Origin: Polynucleobacter wuianus
GTDB taxonomy: Bacteria > Pseudomonadota > Gammaproteobacteria > Burkholderiales > Burkholderiaceae
Assembly: GCF_001659725.1 (NCBI RefSeq)
Contig: NZ_CP015922.1
Span: 2,108,001-2,172,000 of the forward strand
Direction: 5' to 3'
DNA length: 64,000 nt
Shown: piece after piece, positions 1-8,230 of the stretch
Numbering within the stretch: the stretch's first letter is position 1
How the letters are laid out: every line of letters starts with the position of its first letter
Notes under the pieces: generated by a model
Seen by the model: the letters and a program-made list of their open reading frames with translations, nothing else
The model's database searches: none
Told to the model about the DNA's origin: nothing
Position numbers and translations under genes: made by a program

Positions 1-604
1 ATACATTCTTTACGGCACCACCCAATTCAACACCGATCAAATCATCGCTGGAATAAACGCGCATATTGCCATGATGAAAAGCAGCTTGAACGATTTCACA
101 AAGATGCGTGGAAGAACTGGCAACGGTTAAGGCACATGGCATTCCTGCACCTACCTCATGAGCAAAACTCGGCCCAGATAAAGCGCCATAAGCATGCTTT
201 AGGCCATGACTATGAGCTCGATCTTCACGCCCTACAACTTGATGGGGCAAAAGCGCGGTGGATGGCTCCAAGCCTTTACACAACCAAATAATATTAAGTG
301 GCTGATTCGCAATCTTCAGAGCATTGGCAATAGTTTCTGAGAGACCAGACATCGGAGTTGCAATCACTAAAAGATCTTCAGGACCAACTCGTTTGACTGC
401 AGCAGCAAAATTGCTTTCTAGCAGTAAATTTTTTGGCAAAGAAATGCCTGGTAGGTAAGACTGGTTTTCACCCGTTTGCACAATATCTTGCAACTGTTTA
501 TCACTACGAGACCATAAGCACACATCTTCTGCTTGAAGCTGACGTGCTGCTTGAGAGGCCATTGCAGTCCCCCAAGCACCGGCACCAAGCAATGTCACTT
601 TCAT
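1..604 (-). CDS. gpsA: Glycerol-3-phosphate dehydrogenase [NAD(P)+], C-terminus outside window
   Basis: Cytoplasmic enzyme that reduces dihydroxyacetone phosphate to sn-glycerol-3-phosphate, the backbone for phospholipids. About 201 of the usual 330 or so residues are present; the gene runs off the left edge. Seen: an N-terminal Rossmann start MKVTLLGAGAWGTA with the GxGxxG-type loop at residues 7-12, a CKGLE segment, a YGALSGPSFAHEV motif and, at the edge, GVELGGAVKNV, which includes the catalytic-lysine region of the family. It is the last gene of a run rhodanese-grxC-secB-gpsA, with a 24-base gap after secB. This order is common in Burkholderiales. Identification is firm; only the C-terminal domain cannot be checked. 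Confidence 0.95.
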   Translation of the reverse strand, partial: MKVTLLGAGAWGTAMASQAARQLQAEDVCLWSRSDKQLQDIVQTGENQSYLPGISLPKNLLLESNFAAAVKRVGPEDLLVIATPMSGLSETIANALKIANQPLNIIWLCKGLEPSTALLPHQVVGREDRAHSHGLKHAYGALSGPSFAHEVGAGMPCALTVASSSTHLCEIVQAAFHHGNMRVYSSDDLIGVELGGAVKNV

Positions 605-628
605 AATCTGTGACCTAGCTTTTGATGA

Positions 629-1153
629 TTAATTCGGAAGAATGATTTTGCTTTCATCTGAACTATCGCCAGCACTATCGCCAGCAGCTTGTTGCGCCTG
701 CATCAATCTGTGCTCGTACATTCCATGGAAATTAATTTCATTCAAATGGATCGGCTGGAAACCAGCACGACTAATGACATCGGCCATGTTTGATCGCAGG
801 TATGGATACAAAATTGTTGGGCAAGTAATGCCTAACATTGGATCAATTTGTTCAGCAGGGATATTTTTAAATTCAAAGATACCTGCTTGATTAGCCTCAA
901 CTAAGAAGAGTACCTTGCCTTCAACGCGCGCAGTTATGGTAGAGCTTAGGGTAACCTCAAAGAGTTCACCGCTGATAGGCTTAACGCCAACATCCACTTC
1001 AATTTGTACCTGTGGCTCTGCAACCACCAGGAAAATTTCTGGTGCATTGGGTTGCTCCAGAGATAAATCCTTCAGGTAGATGCGTTGAATGCGAAATGAA
1101 GGATCTTGAGATTCGGTATTGGCTGCGCTAGGAGCAGAAGATTGTTCAGTCAT
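629..1153 (-). CDS. secB: Protein-export chaperone SecB
   Basis: Tetrameric cytosolic chaperone that holds precursors unfolded and delivers them to SecA. The 174-residue protein has the SecB core: FRIQRIYLKDLSLEQPNAP near residue 20, then a FEVTL strand, a GIFEF segment and a CPTILYPYLRS motif typical of the family. The C-terminus has a Ser/Asp-rich stretch ending in KIILPN, a little longer than in E. coli SecB (155 residues). I chose the ATG at 1153; the codon just before it is an in-frame GTG, so a one-residue longer form is possible. It lies between grxC and gpsA on the same strand and is probably co-transcribed with them. Confidence 0.97.
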   Translation of the reverse strand: MTEQSSAPSAANTESQDPSFRIQRIYLKDLSLEQPNAPEIFLVVAEPQVQIEVDVGVKPISGELFEVTLSSTITARVEGKVLFLVEANQAGIFEFKNIPAEQIDPMLGITCPTILYPYLRSNMADVISRAGFQPIHLNEINFHGMYEHRLMQAQQAAGDSAGDSSDESKIILPN

Positions 1154-1179
1154 CACAAACTTTCTTTATATTTAATCTA

Positions 1180-1434
1180 TCAAACTAATAAAGGATCGAG
1201 CTTTCCAGCGCGATCCAAAGCAACTAAATCATCGTAACCACCCACATGGGTCTCATCAATGTAAATTTGCGGGACAGTGCGGCGACCAGTGCGAGTCATC
1301 ATGACCTCACGTTGAGCGGGATCACGATCAATCAAAATCTTTTCTAAATTACTCACGCCTTTTTTTTGCAACAGTTTTTCCGCCATAACGCAGTATGGAC
1401 AAACTTGTGTGCTGTACATTGTGACTTTTGGCAT
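1180..1434 (-). CDS. grxC: Glutaredoxin 3
   Basis: Small dithiol glutaredoxin (84 residues) that uses glutathione to reduce protein disulfides and mixed disulfides. The active site CPYC is at residues 12-15, followed by the TVPQIYID cis-proline segment near residue 57 and the GGYDDL glutathione-binding motif near residue 68; all are standard for GrxC. The reading frame stays open for 45 codons upstream, but that part overlaps the preceding rhodanese gene and shows no glutaredoxin features, so the ATG at 1434 (MPKVTMYS) is the real start. It is eight bases downstream of the rhodanese gene and precedes secB. Confidence 0.96.
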   Translation of the reverse strand: MPKVTMYSTQVCPYCVMAEKLLQKKGVSNLEKILIDRDPAQREVMMTRTGRRTVPQIYIDETHVGGYDDLVALDRAGKLDPLLV

Positions 1435-1442
1435 ATCTTCTC

Positions 1443-1856
1443 TTATTTCACCAATGGAAGAGCAGCAATTTTCCAGGCTTGAACACCGCCCTCTAAAACA
1501 CCAACCTCTAAAAATCCAAGCTTTTGAACTCGAGCTAGGGCTTTGCGCGATTGTGATCCAGTCTCGCAAACCAATACTAGAGGGCGCTTGCGATCCAACT
1601 TCAAAGTTTCAATAGCAGCCTCTAGACTGGCTACATTAGCCATCTTCGCGCCAGGTAGATGCCCCGCTTTAAATGCCTCTTCAGCACGTAAGTCCAAAAC
1701 ATGGGCTTTACGGCGGTTTATCCAAATAGTCGCTTCAGTAGGCGACAAGCCTTTTCCGCTGATAAGCGTAGATAATGTAGGAAGGAAAAGCGCTGCGCCC
1801 GAAACAAGCAGAAGGGCAATAAGCGCTAAATTATCAATTTGCGTGAGAAAGTTCAT
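1443..1856 (-). CDS. Membrane-anchored rhodanese-like protein (YibN type)
   Basis: A 137-residue protein with one N-terminal transmembrane helix (about residues 11-30) followed by a single rhodanese domain. Seen: the DLRAEEAFKAGHLPGA segment (residues 55-70) and the active loop CETGSQSRKA starting at Cys97, a persulfide-carrying cysteine in this family. Single-domain membrane rhodaneses such as E. coli YibN have the same layout; their sulfur acceptor is not known and I do not assign one here. The gene heads the grxC-secB-gpsA run and diverges from gpmA with only 22 bases between start codons, so the two promoters must overlap the opposite coding regions. An in-frame GTG sits one codon upstream of the chosen ATG. 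Confidence 0.88.
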   Translation of the reverse strand: MNFLTQIDNLALIALLLVSGAALFLPTLSTLISGKGLSPTEATIWINRRKAHVLDLRAEEAFKAGHLPGAKMANVASLEAAIETLKLDRKRPLVLVCETGSQSRKALARVQKLGFLEVGVLEGGVQAWKIAALPLVK

Positions 1857-1878
1857 CACCGGATTATAGAATGGCTCT

Positions 1879-2568
1879 ATGAAACAACTTGTCCTTATTC
1901 GTCATGGCGAATCCGCCTGGAACCTTGAAAACCGCTTCACTGGCTGGGCGGACGTTGACTTAACCCCTAAAGGCGCAGAACAAGCCCTAGCGGCGGGGAA
2001 GAATCTTAAAAAAGCGGGCTATGAATTCGATATTGCCTACACGTCTGTTTTAAGACGTGCCATTAAGACCCTCTGGCATGTGCAAGACACCATGGATCTG
2101 ATGTGGATCCCAGTAGTACATAGTTGGCGATTGAATGAGCGTCACTATGGTGCACTCACAGGCCTTAATAAAGCAGAAACTGCAGCAAAGTATGGCGATG
2201 AACAAGTCCATATTTGGCGACGTTCTTATGATGTGCGCCCTCCATTGCTTGAAGCGGATGATGAGCGTAATCCAAAAAATGATAGCCGCTACTCAAAATT
2301 AAACACATCTGATATTCCACTCGGTGAATGCTTGAAAGATAACGTTGAACGTGTTCTACCACTTTGGAATGAGTCTATCGCACCCGCACTTAAAGCAAAC
2401 AAGCGTGTACTACTTGTAGCTCATGGTAATAGCATTCGCTCCTTGATTAAGTATTTAGACCAGATGTCCGATGAGGCCATCATGGAAGTTAACGTTCCCA
2501 ATGGCATTCCCCTAGTCTACGAGTTAGATGACAACCTCAAGCCAATTCAACACTTCTATTTGGATTAA
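1879..2568 (+). CDS. gpmA: 2,3-bisphosphoglycerate-dependent phosphoglycerate mutase
   Basis: Glycolytic and gluconeogenic enzyme interconverting 3- and 2-phosphoglycerate. The 229-residue length is typical of dPGM. The RHGES motif is at residues 8-12, with His9 the phosphorylated residue; NRFTGWADVDLT follows at about 18-29, ERHYGALTGLNK near residue 88, and the second catalytic His in LLVAHGNSIR near residue 180. All match the cofactor-dependent family. The stop codon is 10 bases before the ctpA start, which suggests co-transcription with ctpA and probably moeB. Confidence 0.97.
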   Translation: MKQLVLIRHGESAWNLENRFTGWADVDLTPKGAEQALAAGKNLKKAGYEFDIAYTSVLRRAIKTLWHVQDTMDLMWIPVVHSWRLNERHYGALTGLNKAETAAKYGDEQVHIWRRSYDVRPPLLEADDERNPKNDSRYSKLNTSDIPLGECLKDNVERVLPLWNESIAPALKANKRVLLVAHGNSIRSLIKYLDQMSDEAIMEVNVPNGIPLVYELDDNLKPIQHFYLD

Positions 2569-2578
2569 TACAAATAAC

Positions 2579-4012
2579 ATGCGTCAATTTCTGAAGAACT
2601 TTGCTCTCATTACAGTCGGCCTTATCGCTGGTGTTGCCGCCACTATTCAGTTATCAGCGACCGCTCAGCAGGGCTCGCAGCTACCCCTAGATGAACTGCG
2701 TACGCTATCGAATGTATTTGCTCAAATTAAACGTGAGTATGTCGAGCCCATTGAGGATAAGCAACTACTAACTGATGCCGTTAAGGGAATGGTTAGCAGT
2801 CTTGATCCACACTCAACCTTTCTAGACAAAAAAGATTTCGCGGAGATGCAAGAGCAAACCTCTGGGAAGTTTGCTGGCCTCGGAATTGAAATTACCTCAG
2901 AAGATGGTGTTGTTAAAGTTCTCAATCCGATTGAAGACAGCCCTGCTGCACGCGCAGGCTTACAGGCTGGCGACTTAATTACACGCTTGGATGACAAACC
3001 TGTCCGCGGAATGTCGCTTGATAAAGCAGTGCGCACAATGCGTGGTACACCAGGTACAAAAATTACCTTGACTGTTTATCGCAAGAGTGAAGAGCGTAGT
3101 TTCCCGGTAACTATTACTCGCGCAGAAATCAAAGTCCAGTCTGTGAAAGCCAAGATCCTAGATAACGATATTGCCTGGGTACGTGTTACCAGCTTTCAAG
3201 AACGCACCGTTCCAGATCTAGCCAAAAAATTAACTGAGCTTGCTAACCAAGACCCAAAAATGAAGGGCATCATTCTTGATCTCAGAAATAATGGTGGGGG
3301 ATTATTACAAGGCGCGGTTGGAGTAGCAGCGGCCTTCTTACCACCCGATGCCGTCATTGTCTCAACCAAAGGGCAGGCGCCTGACTCCAGGCAAGTATTT
3401 AATGCAACGCCAGCCATGTACCGACTGAGTGAAGCTGGCGATCCTTTGGCGGGCGTGCCTGAGATTTACAAAAAACTACCGATGGTTGTTTTAGTAAATG
3501 CTTACTCTGCATCTGCCTCTGAAATTGTTGCAGGAGCGCTTCAAGACTACAAACGCGCAACCGTTATTGGAAAGACAACTTTTGGCAAGGGCTCAGTACA
3601 AACAGTACGCCCTCTGAGTAATGACTCCGCTCTTAAGATTACGACCGCCTACTACTACACCCCCAGCGGTAAATCTATTCAGGCCTATGGCGTGAAACCT
3701 GATATTCCAGTAGATCAAAACAAAGATGGCGATCCTGATGATGTTTTAATCACTCGTGAAATAGATAGCGAGAAGCATCTTCGCAACAAACAAACAGCCG
3801 AAGACAAATTGATTAAAGATCGCGAGCAACGTCGCCTTGAAGAGTTACAGCGCATCGAAGAGAAGAATGCCAAGAAAACCCCCGAGGAAAAAGAGAAAGA
3901 AAAGAACAAGAAGCCCCCTGAACTTGGTAGCGCCGATGATTTCATGCTTTCTCAAGCGGTGGCTTTTATTAACGGTCAACCGGTGAAGCGCTCTTCATCT
4001 AAGCTTGAGTAA
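2579..4012 (+). CDS. ctpA: Carboxyl-terminal processing protease (peptidase S41)
   Basis: Exported serine protease of the S41A (CtpA/Prc) family that trims or degrades envelope proteins from their C-terminus. The 477-residue protein has an N-terminal signal or anchor (residues 6-27), a PDZ domain (about 95-180, GLGIEI), and an S41 core with the YSASASEI box: Ser312 is the expected nucleophile and Lys337 (FGKGSV) the general base, 25 residues apart as in the family. After the protease domain comes a Lys/Glu-rich segment (about 415-460), likely helical or disordered. I place the start at the ATG at 2579 (MRQFLKN) because the signal sequence begins there; the frame is open further upstream inside gpmA. 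Substrates are unknown. Confidence 0.94.
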   Translation: MRQFLKNFALITVGLIAGVAATIQLSATAQQGSQLPLDELRTLSNVFAQIKREYVEPIEDKQLLTDAVKGMVSSLDPHSTFLDKKDFAEMQEQTSGKFAGLGIEITSEDGVVKVLNPIEDSPAARAGLQAGDLITRLDDKPVRGMSLDKAVRTMRGTPGTKITLTVYRKSEERSFPVTITRAEIKVQSVKAKILDNDIAWVRVTSFQERTVPDLAKKLTELANQDPKMKGIILDLRNNGGGLLQGAVGVAAAFLPPDAVIVSTKGQAPDSRQVFNATPAMYRLSEAGDPLAGVPEIYKKLPMVVLVNAYSASASEIVAGALQDYKRATVIGKTTFGKGSVQTVRPLSNDSALKITTAYYYTPSGKSIQAYGVKPDIPVDQNKDGDPDDVLITREIDSEKHLRNKQTAEDKLIKDREQRRLEELQRIEEKNAKKTPEEKEKEKNKKPPELGSADDFMLSQAVAFINGQPVKRSSSKLE

Positions 4013-4030
4013 ATTCTTTACGACCTGCAA

Positions 4031-4783
4031 ATGAATGACGCGCAGCTACTTCGCTACTCAAGACATCTTCTACTTGAGGATATTGATGTTGAAGGTCAGG
4101 AAAAGCTATTAAATGCTCACGCCCTAGTCATCGGTGCTGGTGGCCTTGGTAGCGCTGCAGCCCCATACCTAGCAGCTGCCGGAGTTGGGCACATCACATT
4201 AGTAGACCATGATGAAGTTGAGCTCACCAATCTACAACGCCAAATCATGCATACTGAATCCACAATTGGTGAAAGTAAAGTTGCCTCAGGCAAACAATTT
4301 TTACAACAATTGAACTCTAGTATTCAGATTGAAATAATACAATCCAAGGCAACTGAAGCGCTATTGGATGAATTACTACCTAGCGTAGATATTGTTTTAG
4401 ACTGCACAGATAACTTTTCAACGCGACAACTCATTAATGCCAGCTGCGTTAAACATCAAATACCTCTAGTCTCGGGGTCGGCCCTGCGGTTTGATGGTCA
4501 GGTTTCTGTATTTGACTCCCGAAATGCTACATCCCCCTGCTACGCCTGTATATTTTCTCCTGATGAAGAATTTGAAGAAGTGAGTTGCGCTAGCATGGGA
4601 ATCTTTTCTCCGCTTGTTGGCATTATTGGTGCCATTCAAGCTGCACAAGCACTACAAGTATTGATTGCGTTTGGAGAGCCACTCATTGGGCGAATGTTGC
4701 TCTGGAATGCGCGCACCACTCAGATAGATCAAATTCGCATCGCTCGCAACCACGACTGTCTAGTCTGCGGCAAATCCCGCTAA
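4031..4783 (+). CDS. moeB: ThiF/MoeB family sulfur-carrier adenylyltransferase
   Basis: E1-like enzyme that adenylates the C-terminal glycine of a ubiquitin-like sulfur carrier (MoaD or ThiS) using ATP. The 250-residue protein has the ATP loop GAGGLGS (residues 35-41), the VDHDEVELTNLQRQ segment (58-71), DCTDNFSTR near 124-132, and two zinc-binding CxxC pairs: Cys170/Cys173 and Cys243/Cys246. There is no C-terminal rhodanese domain, so it is MoeB- or ThiF-like rather than MOCS3-like. The carrier partner is not in this window, so molybdopterin versus thiazole use cannot be decided. It follows ctpA by 18 bases and ends convergently with ptsI. Confidence 0.85.
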   Translation: MNDAQLLRYSRHLLLEDIDVEGQEKLLNAHALVIGAGGLGSAAAPYLAAAGVGHITLVDHDEVELTNLQRQIMHTESTIGESKVASGKQFLQQLNSSIQIEIIQSKATEALLDELLPSVDIVLDCTDNFSTRQLINASCVKHQIPLVSGSALRFDGQVSVFDSRNATSPCYACIFSPDEEFEEVSCASMGIFSPLVGIIGAIQAAQALQVLIAFGEPLIGRMLLWNARTTQIDQIRIARNHDCLVCGKSR

Positions 4784-4794
4784 GCGCTGAAGAT

Positions 4795-6546
4795 TTACGC
4801 CAGCAGGCGTTCTAAGGCCTTAGCCTGAGCTTCAGGCTCATAAGCCTTCAGCACTCTAGGAAAGCGGGCCTTCAACATGCCAACATTGGCTTTTAGAATC
4901 TCTCGCTTTACTAGTAAGAGCTGACTGAAATGCATTGAAAAATCCGTCAGTCCCATCGCAAGCAATAACTTGGTGAGCATTGGATCTCCCGCCATCTCAC
5001 CACACACAGCAACTGGTATATTAGCGCGCTTAGCCTGATCAATAATGCTAGCCATCAAATTCAAAATTGCTGGATGCAAGGGATCATACAAATGCGCTAC
5101 TGCATGATCAGCGCGATCAATTGCCAAGGTATATTGAATTAAATCATTAGTACCAATCGACAAGAAATCAAAGTGGCTGATAAATAAAGGCAAGACCAAA
5201 GCGGCAGCGGGAATTTCAATCATGGCGCCGACTTGGATATTCGGATTAAAAGATTGACCACGCTGCAATAACTGTTGCTTTGCTTTTTCAATCAAGCGGA
5301 ATGTTTCATCGATTTCCTTGGCATGAGCCAACATTGGAATCATGATGCGTGCTTGACCATGAGCGGATGCGCGCAAAATTGCTCTTAATTGAGTTAAGAA
5401 AATTTCTGGCTCTGTCAAGGACCAACGAATCGCCCGCAAACCCAATGGTGATGTGCCTGTCTGTGATACGTCGGTACCACCCGCACCCAAAGCTTTATCA
5501 GCGCCAACGTCAATCGTTCTGATGTTGACTGGCAAGCCATGCATAAGATCAACTACACGACGGTATTCTTGGTATTGCTGTTCCTCATCCGGCATCGCTT
5601 GCTTACGATCCATGAATAAAAACTCAGAACGAAATAAACCCACCCCCACTGCGCCTAGTTTTACTGCCTGTATCGCATCTTCTGGCAACTCAATATTGGC
5701 AAAGAGCTCAATGTCTACTCGATCTAAAGTCTCTGTTTTGGAGTGCTTTAACTGCTGGAGTTTACGAGCCTCCTTTAATGCCTGGGTTTGTAATTTGCGA
5801 TACTCAGCTAGTAGTTGCTCATCAGGAGCAACCACAACAATACCTTGCTCGCCATCTAAAATGAGCCAATCACCATGGCGAATCATTTCGCTAGCATGGC
5901 GCACACCAACTACAGCAGGTATCTCCATACTTCGCGCCACGATAGCAGTATGCGAGGTTTTGCCACCTAAGTCAGTAACAAAGCCTGTAAATGCATGCTC
6001 TTTAAAGCGCAGCATGTCATGCGGCGCAATGTCGTGAGCAACGATAATGGACTCCACACCCACATCACTCGATGGCAAAAAATCAGGTTCATTTAGCGCA
6101 TCTTTCTGGGCATTCAGGGCTTTGATGACTCGCTCAGCTACCTGACGAATATCATTCGCACGTTCTTTTAAATACGGGTCTTCAATCTCAGCAAACTGCT
6201 CTAAAAGATCATTGAGTTCGGTAGTCAAGGCCCAAGCAGCATTCAATCGTTGTGTACGAATAAGCTTGATTGGTTTTTCTGCTAAGGCCGGGTCGGCCAA
6301 GATCATGCCGTGCACATCCAAGAACGCTGCCATCTCTTGCGGGGCATCCTTAGGCAAGCCCAGGCGCAATTGATCTAGCTCTAAACGGACTTGATTAAAT
6401 GCGTCTAGTAACTTTTGGGCTTCCGCCTCTTCTTTACCGGGTTCAACCAAATAATGACTTACCTCTAAAGCTGCACGTGAAATCAGTACCGCTTGGCCAA
6501 TGGCAATGCCTTTGGATACCGGAATTCCGTGCAGCGCAAAGGTCAT
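4795..6546 (-). CDS. ptsI: PTS enzyme I (phosphoenolpyruvate-protein phosphotransferase)
   Basis: Transfers phosphate from phosphoenolpyruvate to HPr. At 583 residues it is full length. Seen: the phospho-histidine loop GGKTSHTAIVARS with His199, the swivelling-domain signature MEIPAVVG, the PEP-binding NIRTIDVGADK segment in the TIM-barrel half, and the CGEMAGD motif near residue 510 with the catalytic cysteine. The start is two bases from the ptsH stop. No sugar-specific IIB or IIC gene is nearby, so this PTS is probably a regulatory phosphorelay, as proposed for many proteobacteria with incomplete systems. Confidence 0.97.
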   Translation of the reverse strand: MTFALHGIPVSKGIAIGQAVLISRAALEVSHYLVEPGKEEAEAQKLLDAFNQVRLELDQLRLGLPKDAPQEMAAFLDVHGMILADPALAEKPIKLIRTQRLNAAWALTTELNDLLEQFAEIEDPYLKERANDIRQVAERVIKALNAQKDALNEPDFLPSSDVGVESIIVAHDIAPHDMLRFKEHAFTGFVTDLGGKTSHTAIVARSMEIPAVVGVRHASEMIRHGDWLILDGEQGIVVVAPDEQLLAEYRKLQTQALKEARKLQQLKHSKTETLDRVDIELFANIELPEDAIQAVKLGAVGVGLFRSEFLFMDRKQAMPDEEQQYQEYRRVVDLMHGLPVNIRTIDVGADKALGAGGTDVSQTGTSPLGLRAIRWSLTEPEIFLTQLRAILRASAHGQARIMIPMLAHAKEIDETFRLIEKAKQQLLQRGQSFNPNIQVGAMIEIPAAALVLPLFISHFDFLSIGTNDLIQYTLAIDRADHAVAHLYDPLHPAILNLMASIIDQAKRANIPVAVCGEMAGDPMLTKLLLAMGLTDFSMHFSQLLLVKREILKANVGMLKARFPRVLKAYEPEAQAKALERLLA

Positions 6547-6548
6547 AC

Positions 6549-6818
6549 TTATTCGCCCTCTCCAAAGCGGTCATTAATTAATGCGGTGAGCGCTTCCATG
6601 GCCTCATCGGCTTTATCGCCGACCGTTTCTAAAGTAACAGTGCTGCCAATGCCGGCTGCCAGCATCATGACGCCCATAATGCTCTTGGCATTAATTTGAC
6701 GTCCATTGCGTGACAACAATACTTCACAGGGAAATTGTGCGGCCAATTGAGACAACTTTGCAGATGCTCTAGCATGAAGCCCCAATTTATTAATGATCTC
6801 AATTTCAGCTACTGGCAT
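6549..6818 (-). CDS. ptsH: Phosphocarrier protein HPr
   Basis: Small carrier (89 residues) that passes phosphate from enzyme I to IIA proteins. The active-site motif GLHARASAKL puts the phospho-acceptor at His15. Ser46 within AKSIMGVMMLA lies where HPr kinase/phosphorylase modifies HPr in organisms that have that enzyme; an hprK gene is not visible here. It sits between the IIA gene (14-base gap) and ptsI (2-base gap), an arrangement consistent with one operon. Confidence 0.97.
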   Translation of the reverse strand: MPVAEIEIINKLGLHARASAKLSQLAAQFPCEVLLSRNGRQINAKSIMGVMMLAAGIGSTVTLETVGDKADEAMEALTALINDRFGEGE

Positions 6819-6832
6819 TGCGCGCTCCGCTC

Positions 6833-7258
6833 CTATTGCTCTTGATCTACTTTTGCGCCAAGACGCAAAATTCCATGCTGTCCACCAGCGAGTGCTTTCT
6901 TAGCTAACTCCTCTAAACCTTCACCGCGATGAGAGATACAACGCATCAGCATCGGTAAATTAAGACCCGCCAAAACAATTACCGGAGCATTGAGTCCCGA
7001 CAAGGGCCCGAGACTTTCTAGCTTAGAGGCGACATTTGCTGGGGTTGCGCCCATCACATCGGTCAAAATGAGAACACCATTACCAGTATTTACACCGTAG
7101 GCTGCTTTGAGTACTCGATCAAAGCTCACCTTAGTATCTTCATGTGGAGGTATATCAACCGCTCTAACGCGCTCTGGCACTACACCAAAAGTATGTTCCG
7201 CAAAGCTCAGCATTGCGTTAGCAACGGGAGTGTGGGCAACGATTACGATTCCAGCCAT
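6833..7258 (-). CDS. PTS EIIA component, mannose family (ManX-like domain)
   Basis: Stand-alone EIIA of the mannose/sorbose type, 141 residues, which takes phosphate from HPr. The N-terminal strand MAGIVIVAHTPVANAM puts the predicted phospho-histidine at His9, matching His10 of E. coli IIA-Man; the LILTDVMGATPANVASKL segment (about 70-87) is also typical. No IIB, IIC or IID partner is present, so a regulatory rather than transport role is likely. I start at the ATG at 7258 because it falls just after the gshB stop; the longer reading frame would overlap gshB. Confidence 0.9.
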   Translation of the reverse strand: MAGIVIVAHTPVANAMLSFAEHTFGVVPERVRAVDIPPHEDTKVSFDRVLKAAYGVNTGNGVLILTDVMGATPANVASKLESLGPLSGLNAPVIVLAGLNLPMLMRCISHRGEGLEELAKKALAGGQHGILRLGAKVDQEQ

Positions 7259-7259
7259 G

Positions 7260-8201
7260 TTATGACAATGTCCTCTCAAGGGCTTTTAACCAAAACTGCG
7301 GCACATCAAAACTACTTTGATCTGTAATTTCAACAAAACAGGTTGGGCTAGTAACGTTTATCTCGGTCAAATAGCCGCCTATTAAATCCAAGCCCACCAA
7401 GAATAAACCGCGTTGATTGAGAATGGGGGCAAGTTTTTGAGCAATTCTTTTCTCTTCAGCGCTTAAAGGCATTGCAACACCCTTGCCACCCGCAGCTAAA
7501 TTACCGCGAATTTCTTTGCCCTGAGGAATGCGGGCCAAGGCAAAGGGCACAACCTCACCACCAATTAACAATACACGTTTATCGCCCTGCGCAATCTCTG
7601 GCAAAAAGCGTTGCGCCATTAAAGTTCTAGCGCCATTCTCACCGAGCGTCTCAACAATACTTGCGAGATTCAAGCCGTCAGGCCCAACACGAAACACACC
7701 CATCCCACCCATTCCATCTAGAGGCTTAATCACAATATCCGTATGCGCTCTATGAAACTCTTCAACTGCACTGAGTTCGCGAGTCACAAGTGTTGGAGGA
7801 ATCAGCTCAGGAAACTCAGTAATCGAGAGCTTTTCAGAATGATTACGAACAGCCGTAGGATCATTAAATACTTTTGCGCCCTGTATTTTTGCAGCAGATA
7901 AGAGCCATGTTGAATTGAGATACTCGATATCAAACGGTGGATCCGTTCTCATCTGCACTGCAGAAAATGAATTGAGAGCTTTTGATTGGACTTCCCCTAA
8001 ATCAAACCAAGATTTAGAGCTTGGTTTTATCAATAATGATTGGCAGTCAGCAACTACCAAATTATCTTTCCACAAGAGATTACGACTCTGACAGAACCAC
8101 AACTGATGACCCGCCTCTTGAGCAACACGCATCATCGCTAGAGTGGAATCTTTTTTGATCTTGAAAGATTCTAGAGGGTCCGCAATAAATAAAAGATCCA
8201 T
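7260..8201 (-). CDS. gshB: Glutathione synthetase
   Basis: ATP-grasp enzyme that adds glycine to gamma-glutamylcysteine, the second step of glutathione synthesis. The 313-residue length is normal for the bacterial enzyme. Seen: MDLLFIADPLESFKIKKDST at the N-terminus, FNDPTAVRNHSEKLS near residue 137, the ATP-binding KPLDGMGGMGVFR loop near residue 200, and the C-terminal GLDLIGGYLTEINVTSP with metal-binding Glu/Asn residues. It follows gshA by 29 bases and precedes the PTS genes. This supports glutathione as the main thiol, in line with the glutaredoxin, glutathione peroxidase and GST genes in the window. Confidence 0.97.
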   Translation of the reverse strand: MDLLFIADPLESFKIKKDSTLAMMRVAQEAGHQLWFCQSRNLLWKDNLVVADCQSLLIKPSSKSWFDLGEVQSKALNSFSAVQMRTDPPFDIEYLNSTWLLSAAKIQGAKVFNDPTAVRNHSEKLSITEFPELIPPTLVTRELSAVEEFHRAHTDIVIKPLDGMGGMGVFRVGPDGLNLASIVETLGENGARTLMAQRFLPEIAQGDKRVLLIGGEVVPFALARIPQGKEIRGNLAAGGKGVAMPLSAEEKRIAQKLAPILNQRGLFLVGLDLIGGYLTEINVTSPTCFVEITDQSSFDVPQFWLKALERTLS

Positions 8202-8230
8202 ATTCTTCTATTAAGTGATCAGCATGAATA

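Noticed and set aside
5453..6037. 194-codon open frame antisense to ptsI
   Set aside because: Composition follows the complement of ptsI; no ribosome site or recognisable protein pattern.
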